Source: Bacteroidota bacterium
GTDB lineage: Bacteria; Bacteroidota; Bacteroidia; B-17B0; Aurantibacillaceae
NCBI GenBank assembly: GCA_016708845.1
Contig: JADJFB010000002.1
Coordinates: forward strand, 186,001-250,000
DNA: 64,000 bases
Direction of reading: 5' to 3'
A program made the position numbers and the translations under genes. The notes under the pieces were generated by a model. That model saw only the letters and a list, made by a program, of their open reading frames with translations. It did no database searches and was not told where the DNA came from. Shown here one piece after another: positions 46,939 to 57,800 of this stretch (position 1 is its first letter; each line of letters opens with the position of its first letter).

Positions 46939-47787
46939 TTATGGTAAGGTAATATTATAAGTGGTTCCATTGATAGTTACAGTTGCATCCGAATCGCAGG
47001 CGCCATTTCCAAAATCTATGTATCTTGTAGCTTTACCTCCTGGTGTATGTTGCAAAGAACCTTGAGTAAAGTGACGGCGACAGCCAATTGACATGTTTCT
47101 AATTAAAGGTGATGTAATGACAGATGTAAATGTATTACCATTTGAGGTCGTTCCATTTGCACTACCTGTAATTGAGTAAATATCATCTGACCAATTTAAA
47201 GTGCTTTCGCCTGCAGTCCATTCGCGTTGGCGAGTACTTTGCCATGTAATAGTACCGCCGCCGCTAGCTTTAATAATGCTGATGTTTGCATTTATTTCAT
47301 ATACTAAATGGTTTGCGGCATTGTGTCCTAAATTTTTAATAGTTTTAGAACCAGTTATTTGATTATCGTTAACAAAATAACTTTGAGGAGTAACTGTAAT
47401 TAAAGTTAAGGAATCTCTGTACTTTCCAGTAAAAGCAATTTTTAAAGCGCCTCTTCTGTATCGTCCATCATTTCCTAAGCAATTTGTTGCTCCAAAATTT
47501 ACAGTAATTGTTTTTGCTGCAGCTAACGTATCAAAGGTTATGGTTGCACAAGAACTTAAAATAGCATTCGTTTCGGCTGTTTTGAAACTTGAAACAGTAT
47601 AAGTTCTTGCCGCTTCATCAGAAATACTAGTCAAATCGTTAACAGAAGATGATGCTAATGATTGATCAGATGCTCCTGCTGTATCACTATCTATTTCTTC
47701 TTTTTCTTTTTTTCTGCAAGAAGAGAAAATGCTAGCACTTACTATAGCTACTAAAGCAAGTCCTAAGGTTAATTGTTTAGTTTTCAT
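46939..47787 (-). CDS. Hypothetical lipoprotein
   Basis: A 282-residue predicted lipoprotein with SSC lipobox (Cys24) followed by RKKEKEE. An acidic, Ser-rich linker leads to a beta-rich domain of ~200 residues with NFGATNCLGNDGRYRRG, RQREWTAGE and YIDFGNGACDSDATV. A similar domain is seen in other Bacteroidota lipoproteins of unknown role, but I cannot name a family. No partner gene is apparent. Confidence 0.8.
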   Translation of the reverse strand: MKTKQLTLGLALVAIVSASIFSSCRKKEKEEIDSDTAGASDQSLASSSVNDLTSISDEAARTYTVSSFKTAETNAILSSCATITFDTLAAAKTITVNFGATNCLGNDGRYRRGALKIAFTGKYRDSLTLITVTPQSYFVNDNQITGSKTIKNLGHNAANHLVYEINANISIIKASGGGTITWQSTRQREWTAGESTLNWSDDIYSITGSANGTTSNGNTFTSVITSPLIRNMSIGCRRHFTQGSLQHTPGGKATRYIDFGNGACDSDATVTINGTTYNITLP

Positions 47788-47861
47788 ATATTATTTGTTT
47801 TTTAGGATGTATTTGTAGGTAAGACTTGCGAAAAAAACAAAGGTTTAATGAACCCTAAAAA

Positions 47862-48326
47862 TTATTTTACAAAACTACCGCAACCTGTATATTTTTTGCC
47901 TTTAAATAAAACAGTTACTTGTCTATCAGCGTTGTCTCCACTAGCAGCAGTGCAAGGTTTATTTACAGCACTGATAGAAATATTTTCTTTAATTGAATAA
48001 TTATAGTCTTCCTTTTCGTTAATTGCCGCACCTTTATTATCTATTATTAAACTATCTTTTCCATAATCAACTACCAATCTTATTTTAAGTTCAGAAATTT
48101 CGGCAAACCATCCTGGTTCAGTGCCGCTTGCTTTAAATAAAATTTTATCCTCCTTCGGTTCTTCAATATTTGCTAATTCCTCAACAGCATCCAATTTAGA
48201 TAAAGAAATATCTACTTCAGCAACAGTATCGCCGCCCTGTGTGATGGCTTTATCAGAAGAGGTGTTAACTTGTGTACAAGAAACTAAAAACAAGGCAGTT
48301 AAGCCAATTAGAGTATTTTTTATCAT
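47862..48326 (-). CDS. COG3650-like small lipoprotein
   Basis: A 154-residue predicted lipoprotein (LVSC, Cys17). An acidic linker is followed by GTEPGWFAEI, LVVDYGKDS and a Cys pair in KPCTAASGD and YTGCGSF, which is the layout of the uncharacterised COG3650 group often found with heat-shock or META-type envelope proteins. The function is unknown. It is divergent from marC. Confidence 0.75.
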   Translation of the reverse strand: MIKNTLIGLTALFLVSCTQVNTSSDKAITQGGDTVAEVDISLSKLDAVEELANIEEPKEDKILFKASGTEPGWFAEISELKIRLVVDYGKDSLIIDNKGAAINEKEDYNYSIKENISISAVNKPCTAASGDNADRQVTVLFKGKKYTGCGSFVK

Positions 48327-48383
48327 AGCATAAACTTACAAATTATTTAAGGACAGCGCATTATTTATTTCCTATTATTAATC

Positions 48384-48391
48384 TACCTTTG
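48384..48391 (+). promoter_or_regulatory. Putative -7 element for the MarC-family gene
   Basis: TACCTTTG matches TAnnTTTG and lies 17 bases before the ATG at 48409. Confidence 0.45.
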
Positions 48392-48408
48392 TCAAAAAAA
48401 TAAATAAC

Positions 48409-48981
48409 ATGAATTTACAATTCGACATTATTGAAATTTTAAAAGTTACGATGGTACTTTTTGCTGTAATTGATGTAATTGGTTCAATTCCTATCATCAT
48501 TAGTTTAAAACAAAAAACTGGTGATATTAATGCCTCAAAAGCCTCATTTGTATCGTTTGGTATTATGATTGTGTTTTTATTTGTTGGTCAAACTATATTA
48601 GACATTATCGGTATATCGGTTGGCGACTTTGCAATTGCTGGTTCAATTTTATTATTTATTGTTGCTTTTGAAATGATCTTGGGCATTCAAATTGCAAAAG
48701 ATGCCATGCCTGCAACTGCCTCTATTATACCTTTGGCATTTCCATTAATTGCTGGAACAGGAACGTTAACCACACTTTTATCCATTAGAGCAGAGTATAA
48801 CATTGTATCAATTATTACGGCCATCTTTTTTAATGTGATTATTGTTTACATTGTTTTAAGAAACTTAGATAAAATAGAAAAAATACTAGGTGCAGGAGGA
48901 ATAGCCATCATCAAAAAAGTATTTGGGATTATTTTATTAGCCTTGGCTATTAAATTATTTAGAAAGTATACTGGATTATAA
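48409..48981 (+). CDS. MarC-family integral membrane protein
   Basis: A 190-residue protein with six hydrophobic helices. VIDVIGSIPIIISLK in helix 1 and LAFPLIAGTGTLTTLL in the middle are UPF0056/MarC signatures. Length is close to the family's ~200. Despite the name, MarC is not shown to be a drug exporter and its role is unknown. A copy of intergenic repeat family A follows the stop by a few bases. Confidence 0.9.
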   Translation: MNLQFDIIEILKVTMVLFAVIDVIGSIPIIISLKQKTGDINASKASFVSFGIMIVFLFVGQTILDIIGISVGDFAIAGSILLFIVAFEMILGIQIAKDAMPATASIIPLAFPLIAGTGTLTTLLSIRAEYNIVSIITAIFFNVIIVYIVLRNLDKIEKILGAGGIAIIKKVFGIILLALAIKLFRKYTGL

Positions 48982-48983
48982 AT

Positions 48984-49055
48984 TAATAGAACGCTGATTT
49001 AACGGATTAAATCCGAACATATCCGTTTTATCTGTTTAATCCGTGTTCCAATCAT
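48984..49055. repeat. Intergenic inverted repeat, family A, copy 3
   Basis: aatagaacgctgatttaacg at the left pairs imperfectly with ctgtttaatccgtgttcc at the right, and the centre has atccg/cggat words as in the copies at 1207 and 2374. It is shorter than the other two and directly follows the MarC gene. Confidence 0.65.
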
Positions 49056-49075
49056 TAAAATAATTTCATAAAAAA

Positions 49076-49096
49076 AGCCCCGACTAAGTCAGGGCT
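49076..49096. terminator. Bidirectional terminator
   Basis: agccc-c-gac / gtc-a-gggct with one mismatch and a 3-base loop, A-run before and T6 after. It ends the MarC transcript on the plus strand and a possible small transcript on the minus strand. Confidence 0.75.
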
Positions 49097-49123
49097 TTTT
49101 TGTTTTTTAGCTTTAACTAAATA

Positions 49124-49153
49124 TTAGTGTTTTTTACCACCTTCTTTTTTCAT
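49124..49153 (-). other. Possible nine-codon ORF in a tiny promoter-terminator unit
   Basis: On the minus strand a -7-like TATTTTTG (49187-49194) is followed by an A-rich leader, the frame MKKEGGKKH and then the hairpin at 49076-49096, giving a predicted transcript of ~100 bases. The unit could be a small RNA, a leader-type peptide or the degraded end of a gene. Only position and spacing support it. Confidence 0.3.
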
Positions 49154-49287
49154 TTTAGGTTTTGTTTAGGTTTTATTAATTTGGTGCAAAAATACACGTT
49201 TTTTTTAATTTTAGTTAAAAATCTAAAAAAAAAGTATTTTTTTTTTCAACATAATGCCTGTTCAATTTATCTCATTCACATAAAACG

Positions 49288-49295
49288 TATCTTTG
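49288..49295 (+). promoter_or_regulatory. Putative -7 element for pyrD
   Basis: TATCTTTG is an exact match to TAnnTTTG. It ends only 6 bases before the pyrD ATG at 49302, so the leader would be very short. Confidence 0.5.
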
Positions 49296-49301
49296 TAGAC
49301 T

Positions 49302-50341
49302 ATGTACAAGCAATTATTAAGGCCTTTAGTTTTTAAATTAGATCCTGAAAAGGCTCATTATTTAACATTTGACCTCATGAAATTAGCCCTTGGTAATCCT
49401 TTTGGGCGCTTTATGAGTAAATCCATTTTGGAATACAAACATCCTAAGCTAAAAAAACAGTTATTTGGACTCACTTTCGAAAATCCTGTTGGTTTAGCAG
49501 CCGGCTTAGATAAAGATGCTAAAGTATTTAATGAACTGGGGGCTCTTGGTTTTGGGTTTATTGAAATTGGCACCTTAACTCCTAAACCTCAACCTGGTAA
49601 TGATAAGCCTCGTTTATTTAGATTACCAAACGATAAAGCAATTATTAATCGAATGGGCTTTAATAATGAAGGAGTTGATGCTGCGGTTATTCGCTTAAAA
49701 AACAGAAAAACAAAAGCCATTATTGGCGGCAATATTGGTAAAAATAAAGTTACAGCTAACGAAGATGCTATTAAAGATTATGAATATTGCTTTAATGCCT
49801 TGTTTGATGTGGTAGATTACTTTGTAGTTAATGTAAGCTCACCTAACACCCTAACCTTAGAGAGTTACAAGATAAAGAGCCATTAACACATTTATTGAAT
49901 CACCTCCAAAAAATTAATAATTCAAAACCAAAACGTAAGCCTTTATTATTAAAAATAGCACCAGATTTAACCAACTCACAATTAGATGATATTATTGACA
50001 TTGTGGCTTCTACTAAAATTGACGGCATCGTAGCAACTAATACTACTATTGCCCGCGAACCTTTAACCTACCCAAAAGCTGAAATTGAAGCAATTGGAAT
50101 GGGAGGATTAAGTGGTAAACCTTTAACAAAAAGAAGTACAGAGGTTATTGCTTATTTAAAAACAAAATCCAATAACGCTTTTCCAGTTATTGGCGTTGGC
50201 GGAATTCATAGCCCAGAAGATGCTATTGAAAAAATAAAAGCTGGTGCCGATTTAATACAATTATATACAGGTTTTATTTACGAAGGTCCTGCTTTGATAA
50301 AGAACATTAATAAAGAAATTGTAAAACAAAACTTATTATGA
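49302..50341 (+). pseudogene. pyrD: Dihydroorotate dehydrogenase (quinone), one-base frameshift
   Basis: Oxidises dihydroorotate to orotate with electrons passed to quinone; class 2 is membrane-associated. About 346 residues when repaired, the normal class 2 length with its N-terminal helical extension. NPVGLAAGLDKDAKVF is the FMN region and FVVNVSSPNT holds the catalytic Ser. The frame breaks at about 49850: one extra C (aacaccctaacc to aacacccctaacc) gives SSPNTPNLRELQDKEPL and continues to the stop at 50341. The stop overlaps the next gene by 4 bases. Confidence 0.93.
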
Positions 50342-51192
50342 AATTAATTGAATGTCCTCGTGACGCGATGCAAGGCATCAAAGATATTATCCCTACAGAT
50401 GTAAAAGTTAAATACATCAATTCATTATTAAATATTGGATTTGATACCATTGATTTTGGAAGTTTTGTTTCGCCAAAAGCCATTCCTCAAATGCATGATA
50501 CAGCAGATGTTTTAAAACAGTTGGATTTATCGCAAACCAAAAGTAAATTATTAGCTATTATTGCTAATACTCGCGGCGCACAAGATGCTTGTTCGTTTGA
50601 TGAAATTCGTTATTTAGGTTTTCCGTTTTCTATTTCCGAAACCTTTCAGCAACGTAATGCCAATTCAAGCATTGCAGAGTCTTTAGTGCGTGTTGAAGAA
50701 ATTCAAAATTTGTGTGTAAACAATAAAAAAGAATTAGTGGTTTATATTTCGATGGCTTTTGGAAATCCTTATGGCGATGTTTGGAACAGCGATATTGTTA
50801 TTGAATGGACCAAAAAATTAAGTAATTTGGGAGTAAAAATTATTGCCCTTTCTGATACCATTGGAGTTTCTGATAGAACCAACATTAGTTATTTATTTTC
50901 TAATATTATTCCGGAATTTAAAGGTGTAGAAATTGGAGCTCACCTCCACTCTACAAAAGATAAAGCTCAAGAAAAAATTGATGCGGCTTACAAAAGTGGT
51001 TGTCAACGTTTTGATGTGGCCATACATGGCTTTGGTGGCTGCCCTATGGCAAAAGATGATTTAACAGGTAATTTAGCTACCGAAGATTTAGAGTTTTATT
51101 TTGACAAGAACAATATTGCACTAAACCTCAACAAACCATTATTAGATAAGGCTTATTTAGAAAGTTGGGATGTGTTTAATAAATACCATTAA
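50338..51192 (+). CDS. Hydroxymethylglutaryl-CoA lyase-like protein
   Basis: A 284-residue TIM-barrel aldolase of the HMGL family, which splits HMG-CoA into acetoacetate and acetyl-CoA in leucine breakdown. ECPRDAMQGI at the N-terminus holds the metal/substrate Arg-Asp pair, GAHLHSTKD carries the metal-binding His pair, and GGCPMAKDDLTGN is the active-site Cys loop. The start ATG overlaps the pyrD stop (ATGA), indicating translational coupling. HMG-CoA lyase is the likely function, but other HMGL enzymes share these motifs. Confidence 0.88.
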   Translation: MKLIECPRDAMQGIKDIIPTDVKVKYINSLLNIGFDTIDFGSFVSPKAIPQMHDTADVLKQLDLSQTKSKLLAIIANTRGAQDACSFDEIRYLGFPFSISETFQQRNANSSIAESLVRVEEIQNLCVNNKKELVVYISMAFGNPYGDVWNSDIVIEWTKKLSNLGVKIIALSDTIGVSDRTNISYLFSNIIPEFKGVEIGAHLHSTKDKAQEKIDAAYKSGCQRFDVAIHGFGGCPMAKDDLTGNLATEDLEFYFDKNNIALNLNKPLLDKAYLESWDVFNKYH

Positions 51193-51196
51193 TTGG

Positions 51197-51268
51197 ATTA
51201 AAGATAAATGATGCAAGATTTAGGATTCATTTTATTCAAGTTTATCTCTTTTATCATTCATCTTTAAT
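51197..51268. repeat. Intergenic inverted repeat
   Basis: attaaagataaatgat (51197-51212) and atcattcatctttaat (51253-51268) pair at 15 of 16 positions across a 40-base centre. A related word, attaaagataaaagacataa, occurs after prfA (10819 onward). It lies between convergent genes and could serve as a terminator-like structure. Confidence 0.55.
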
Positions 51269-51281
51269 CATTTATCTGCTT

Positions 51282-51800
51282 TTACCTCAACATTTCCCAT
51301 AACACAATTCCCATACTTACAGAAACGTTAAAGGAGTGTTTGGTTCCAAATTGAGGAATTTCGATGCAAGCATTACTTTGGTTAATAATTTCTTGCTCTA
51401 CACCATATACTTCATTTCCAAAAACTAAAGCTAAAGCTTGTTGTGGCTTTTGAAATTGGTTTAGCATTATCGAATCTTTTGCTTGTTCGATAGAGGCAAT
51501 ATAATAGTTGTTTGATTTTAATTCATTAATAGCTTCTTGAGTTGTTTTAAAGTATTTCCAAGAAACCGTTTCAGTGGCGCCTAAAGCCGTTTTTTCTATT
51601 TCAGGTTTTGGAGGAGTACCTGTTACACCGCATAAATAAATAGCTTCTATTAAAAAAGCATCGGCGGTTCTAAAAGCTGAGCCAACATTATTTAAACTTC
51701 TGATATTATCTAATACAAGAATGATGTTGTTTTTTTGCGAAGCTTTAAATTCATCTGAACTTAAACGCCCTAAATCCTGCATGCTGAGTTTTTCGTTCAT
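51282..51800 (-). CDS. SpoU/TrmH-family RNA 2'-O-methyltransferase
   Basis: A 172-residue SPOUT methyltransferase. All three motifs are visible: LDNIRSLNNVGSAFRTADAF (motif 1), ALVFGNEVYGV (motif 2) and IPQFGTKHSFNVSVSMGIVLWE (motif 3), which form the trefoil-knot SAM site. It is a minimal catalytic domain without an RNA-binding extension, as in TrmL-like enzymes. The target, tRNA or rRNA position, cannot be told. Confidence 0.9.
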   Translation of the reverse strand: MNEKLSMQDLGRLSSDEFKASQKNNIILVLDNIRSLNNVGSAFRTADAFLIEAIYLCGVTGTPPKPEIEKTALGATETVSWKYFKTTQEAINELKSNNYYIASIEQAKDSIMLNQFQKPQQALALVFGNEVYGVEQEIINQSNACIEIPQFGTKHSFNVSVSMGIVLWEMLR

Positions 51801-51813
51801 ATGTATTTCCTAA

Positions 51814-51854
51814 TTAACCGCAAATAACGCGGAGGTTAAGCAAAGAAAGCAAAG
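51814..51854. repeat. Dispersed intergenic element
   Basis: ttaaccgcaaataacgcgga followed by ggttaagcaaagaaagcaaag, with similar words at 38806-38833. It fills the gap between sprA and the methyltransferase gene and is typical of short dispersed intergenic DNA of Bacteroidota. Confidence 0.45.
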
Positions 51855-51859
51855 CTGTA

Positions 51860-54800
51860 TTACTGTAAATTAAATCTTAAACTAAAGCCCGCATTGGTGT
51901 TAGCAGTTGGGAATGAATTGGATGTTTGCGGTGTTGTTCTAATCCAATCGTAAAATAGTCGTAAGTTAATCGCTTGAGTTAATTGATAATCTAAAGCAGT
52001 TTTCAACGTAATGATATTTTGCCCTCCTGTTGGCGTGCTTATCTCATCTGCAATTCTTCTAATAACAGTCATGTTTTTACGGTAAGATAAATCTAATTTA
52101 AAGTTTAAGTCACTCTTAATTGGTTGGCCTTTAATTTTAATCGCATTGATTTTTAGGTTAGGAAAACGGTAACCAATTCCAACAACATACTCTTGTCCTT
52201 TGGTTTCAATAATTTGAGGTCCAGTAATGTTTAAGTTAACGGTTTTATCTTTCTTAATCTCAAAATTGGCTAATAAACCTGGTTTATTAAATTTAAAGTC
52301 AAACTTAATTAATGGGCTAAATGCTTCTGTTATTGTTGCCCCAGCGATGGTATATTTCGGGTTAAAGTTGGCAGATTGCTGAACACCAAAAATGGATGAG
52401 TTTTGAACAGGAACTCTCGATTCAGAATAACCGTCATTGTCTTTATCCACAAATAATAAATTATTTGAGTAACCACCAATTGTATACATTGAACGGTATG
52501 AATGACGCAAGGTAACTGATTGGAAAAATTTCTTCACAAATTTTAATTTACCAATACCATCCCAACTTACTGTCCAGTTTGGTAAAGGAATTTGTTTAAA
52601 CATTTTATCTGTACCTACTCCTTTTACTTTTCTACCTGTGTAAGCTTCATGAAATGCACCTAACAATACATCTTGTTGAGTATTGCTATATCCGTCGTAA
52701 TACTCATCACCTCTTCCATCAATTTGAGGATTTTTAATAGCTGTGCTATTCGCGGCAGCTAAATCTCTAGCTACATCCTGTCTTATCACTAAAAACTCAT
52801 CAAATAAAACAGATGAACCATCTTTTACATTTCCTTTATCTTTAAAGGATTGCCCTAGTGTAAACACACTGATACTGTAATTTCCTGTATTGGCTGGTGT
52901 TTCAAATAAATAACCTCGGTTACCATTATTTATTAATGAATCTCCGCCATATCTTACAAAAGTAGATTGGTTTTGACCAAATGTTTTCGTTCCGTTTAAC
53001 TCAATTTTCAAACTTCCATGTGGCTCCACGTTTCCGCGATACGTAAAGGTTTTGTTTTGAGTAGTTGTATAAGGCAAACTTTGATTCGAATTTTTTACTA
53101 ACCAATCATTTTCAATTGATTTTCTTACAATACTATCGTTTGAACCACTAATAAAGCCAAATCCTGGAGCCATATTTTTACTAGGATCTAAACCCATATA
53201 TTGAGAGCTTGGTAAAAATCCTGGCAATCCAGTACCATTAGTTTGTTGGTATGATAAAGATACTTGTTTAATCATCATAATACCTCTAGCCAAAAACTCA
53301 CCAATATCTTTAGCTGCATTGGATTCATCCTTTTTAGTTTTAGAAGTATCCTTTAAGGCATTAACTGGTTTTTTATCGTCGCCTTTTTTAGTATTACTAG
53401 CTTTACCACCTGTATTCACTTTTCTAAAATAAGGGATCTTATTGTAAAGTGTCATCATGTTAAATGTTCCATTCAAATTTTTAGTATTGGTATTTTGAAT
53501 AGTGTTACCTACACTTTCCTGTGCAAATGGTCTTCTTGTCCAAGTATAAGATGTGCTGTAACGAGCGGTTGCATTAATGAAATCAAAAATCGGGATTTTA
53601 TTAATTGGAATTTGAAAATTAATATTTGATTGATGTCTATAACCTGTTGTTGTACCTAATGCTAATAAATTTTGTTGAATACTATCTTTCTCTTCTTTTG
53701 TATCAATTCTACCAAGTGGTTCTAAAATACGACCATCATTATTGGCAGTAAAATCAAATTTTAAATTTTTGGTGAAATTCCATTGCAAATCATAATTACG
53801 AGTTATATTGAACGTTTTATTAAACTGCGCTTGCGTTAAATTAACATCGCTACCCGAATAGAAGCTTGTAATATCTCTATTTAATAATTCGCTATAACCT
53901 CTATTCACATCCATGTTAAACCCTAAACGACTTGGCAATGGCGTCAAATTAAACTCCTTTACTAAAGCCATCCACTTATTATTTAAAATTTTGGATTTAG
54001 TTTTCTTAAATGGAGTCCATGCTTTAGCATTAATAGCATAGTTATAGGATAAAGCTCCTCTGTAAGTTTTAATAATACTGTTTTCAATATTTACATTTCG
54101 TCTGGTAACTTCATTATAAGCATAGGTTACCGAAAAGTTAGATACATCCCAAGGCATTGGTTTAGAACCTTCTTTTTTCAAACCATCTATTCTCACATTC
54201 GAAAAATTATAGCCTTTACGAACGGTAACATCTTGTGCATTATTTTTAATCTGTTTTTGTAAATCGTCAGGAATATTTGGATTATCAATTTTAATATCTG
54301 GGTCGTAAGGACTAAACTGAGGTGTAATTTTAGTTTCGCCATAAGCATAATACACTGGTAAATTAACCTTCCATTTAACAGGGAAAAATTTACCTATTTG
54401 AAACGTAGAAGTGGCATCCCATTGGAAATTGGTTTCACGGCTACGCTCACTAATTTTCTTTTCAATACTTCCAAAAAATGGTCTACTGTAGGTTGCTGCT
54501 AACGATATTTGCCCTAAATCGGCTAGTTTTGCTTGCACGCTTCCGGTTGTTGCCCAACCACCTTTATTTTCAAAATCAGTTAATCGTAACTCATTTACCC
54601 AAACCTCTACACATTTTGGTAAACTTCCATCATCTTTAGGATTACGAATACCAATCATCATACTTTTTATGCTAGCTAAATTTGGATTACCTACAATCGT
54701 AATTTTATTATTACCGTCATTATCTATATAGGGCTGTTGCATTGCTACTAAATCTGTTCCTACTACAGAGTTACGTTGTACTTTGGCAGAAGTTAGTTTT

Positions 54801-57800
54801 TCAAAATCAATCACAAATTCATTTTCAGTTGGCCAAACAGCATATTTCCCTGCGTCTGTATTAGGGTCATAATAACCTGGGTTTGTTAATTTCACAGGAA
54901 CTTCATATTCATAATAGTTATTATTGTAATCAGAACCTAAACGAACAAAAACAGTTACATCACCATCATTTAATGGCTCATTCCCCATTTGTTCGGCGTG
55001 CATAAACAATTTCATTTTTTTAAATGAACGAACGTCTAACTCAGTATTTTTAATAATGGCTCTACTATCGCCATCTTTTAAATTACAAGCTCTTAATGAT
55101 AAAGCTTGCTCATTTAATAATACATTATTAGTAGCTTGTATATTTTGTTGTTGTTCGATATCTGGAGGCAATACATAGTTAACTGGTACTTTAGCTCCGT
55201 TTTCTTGTAAACTCACACCCGACACATCAAATGTGGTGGTGTTATCGTCATTAGCAATATATTCTCCTGGTTTTTGTAAATCAAAGGCATAACGTCTCCA
55301 ATCACTTCTTACCAATTCCATACGGGCAATACGACAAACTACTGGTTTATCAAAACCTTTCATAAATACACGCATAAAACGGATGGAGTTAAAACCTTCG
55401 ATTGAACCAACTGCTTTTTCGAACTCTGTAACTGGCACTTTAAATTGATACCATTTTACAGATTTTTGAGTACTACCAATAGTAGTTGTTCCATCTAATA
55501 CGTTTACAATGTAGTTTTTACCAACGTTATTTGGATTAATATCTTGAGGTGAAATGGCAATTTTGTATTGATAGTAGTTTTCTGTTTCGCTTAATGTATT
55601 ATCCTTATTAATATCTTCGATATTAGGATTATTTGTAGCGGCACTTGGTATACCTGCATCAGGATATTGTTGTTCGGTTGGTGAGTTACCTTCAGCATTA
55701 TTGTATTTTTTGTAACGATGAAGCGTATTTCCTAATTCTTCTGATAAACCATCATAATCATTTCCTCTAAAGAAATGATATCTATCCGAACTTGGATCGG
55801 CAAGTGTAGCATCTACAAACGGATTACCTTGATACGTTTGCAATAAATTATAAAAACTAGAGAATTTTCTTATTTCAGCACTGTCTACTAATCCATCATA
55901 ACCCGCATCTTGAAAAGGTCTATCGTTTGGATCATTTACAAATGAATTTGCAATTGGACTAATCAATGGTGATTTCCCTAAATTAGACTCTGTATTTGGT
56001 AAATTTGCGTTAGAACCTGATGGACTTCCTGGTAATCCATTTTCGTATAACATTTTACCATCTTTCAAAATATCTTCACTCACATTACCTAAGTTGATAT
56101 ACATTTCTCCACTTGGATATTGATTTGAACCAGCGGCAGGCATATCTGGATAGGTATCGCTATTATAATCGCTGTTAAAAGGATCCATCATCCAAAACTG
56201 CACGTACTCAATATTTGCTGCCTGAAAATCGTTGGTTTCTAATCTTCGCATAATACCACCCCAACGCGACTCTGGATTTGCTAATTTACCAATAGTACCT
56301 GCAGAAGATGATGTGATCATACCACTTGATATACCTGGTTGTGGAGTTAAATCGTAATTATAAGGACCGCGCTCACTAGGATAAAATGCCAAATCTAAAA
56401 CGCCTAATACAACAGGTTGCCCATTTACAGGTGTTTTAGATGGAAACAATTCAGTTTCTAAAACCTGACGCATAAAGTTATTTGAGAAAGTAGCCTCTGG
56501 AATATTACCAGGTTTTAAACTGGTATTTTGTTGGCCATAAAATAATGGGTCGATATTATACCAGTTAAATTTAGCACGATTTACACCTGATTTAATATTA
56601 TCGTTTTCTATTGCTTCTGGAAACAAACTTGGTTGACCTTGAGGAATACTTGCTAGTGACCAAGCCTGCGGGCTTTTTAAATCGATTAAAGAAATACTTC
56701 CTTCAAAATCATCCACATAGGAGTTACCATTTTTACCAATGGCTTTTGAGTTTCCTGGTATTAATTGAGCAAACTCACCACGAGTGGTAATAGTACTCAT
56801 TTCCTTAGTATTGATTAAAGGTATTTTATCAATTAAACGAGTTAAAAAAGGAACATCCGTTCGGTAATTATAATCTAAACCCCAAATAGTATTTGATACC
56901 GGCTCATCACCAATATTTACTTTTTGAGTCACTGGTTTTTCGTTTAAGTGTAATACGGTTCCACCAATGGTTAAATCTTTATTGACTTTAAAATCTAAAC
57001 GGGTACCAAACAAACTTTTTTGCTGGACATTAAATAAAGAGTTACTCTCGGTACTCACCTTAATATTGGCACCTGAGTTTAAAATACTTTCGTTAATAAT
57101 TTTTACTCTACCTAATGTATAATCAACGGTATAATCTACGTTTTCGGTTAAGGCTTGTCCGTTTGCCGTAACTTGCACAGCGCCTTGAGGAATGTTTAAG
57201 GCATTTAAAGAAATCTCAGAACCTGAAGCAGATTTGTAGGAACCTTTTATTTTAAATCTGTTTTTTTCGGGTAATTGCTGAGCTACTGTTCTTGTGGAGT
57301 CATATAACTCTTGATAAATATATTTATTGTAAACGGTTGGATCATCGGTTGACGAGAATTTACTTCTTAAGTTATTACCAAATGGTTCTTTTGAAGATAA
57401 ATAAATACGTCCGTTATTGGAGTTAATGGTATAGCCATTCACAAAGTCAAATACCCCATCCGAAAAAGGATCTCCATTCACGCTCAATTTATCAAAGCCC
57501 ATCGTTTGAACTAACAACTTACCATTTACACTACCATAAGGAATGTAAGGAATATCAACACCAGTTTCAATATTCGTATAATAGATGTCGCATTTAAAAT
57601 CGGCTGCATTTAAATTATAAGCTCCTAATGAGTAAACGTTTTTCATCATTAAGTCCCAAGTACTAAATTTTGGACTGGTGATAGAACCACTTTTTAATAA
57701 TTTTAAATATAATGGCCCAGTTGTAAACTGATCAGAAAACTCACCCACTTGGTAGGTTTTTCCGTTGTAAGTATATTGGTAGGCAACGGCTACTGTTTGA

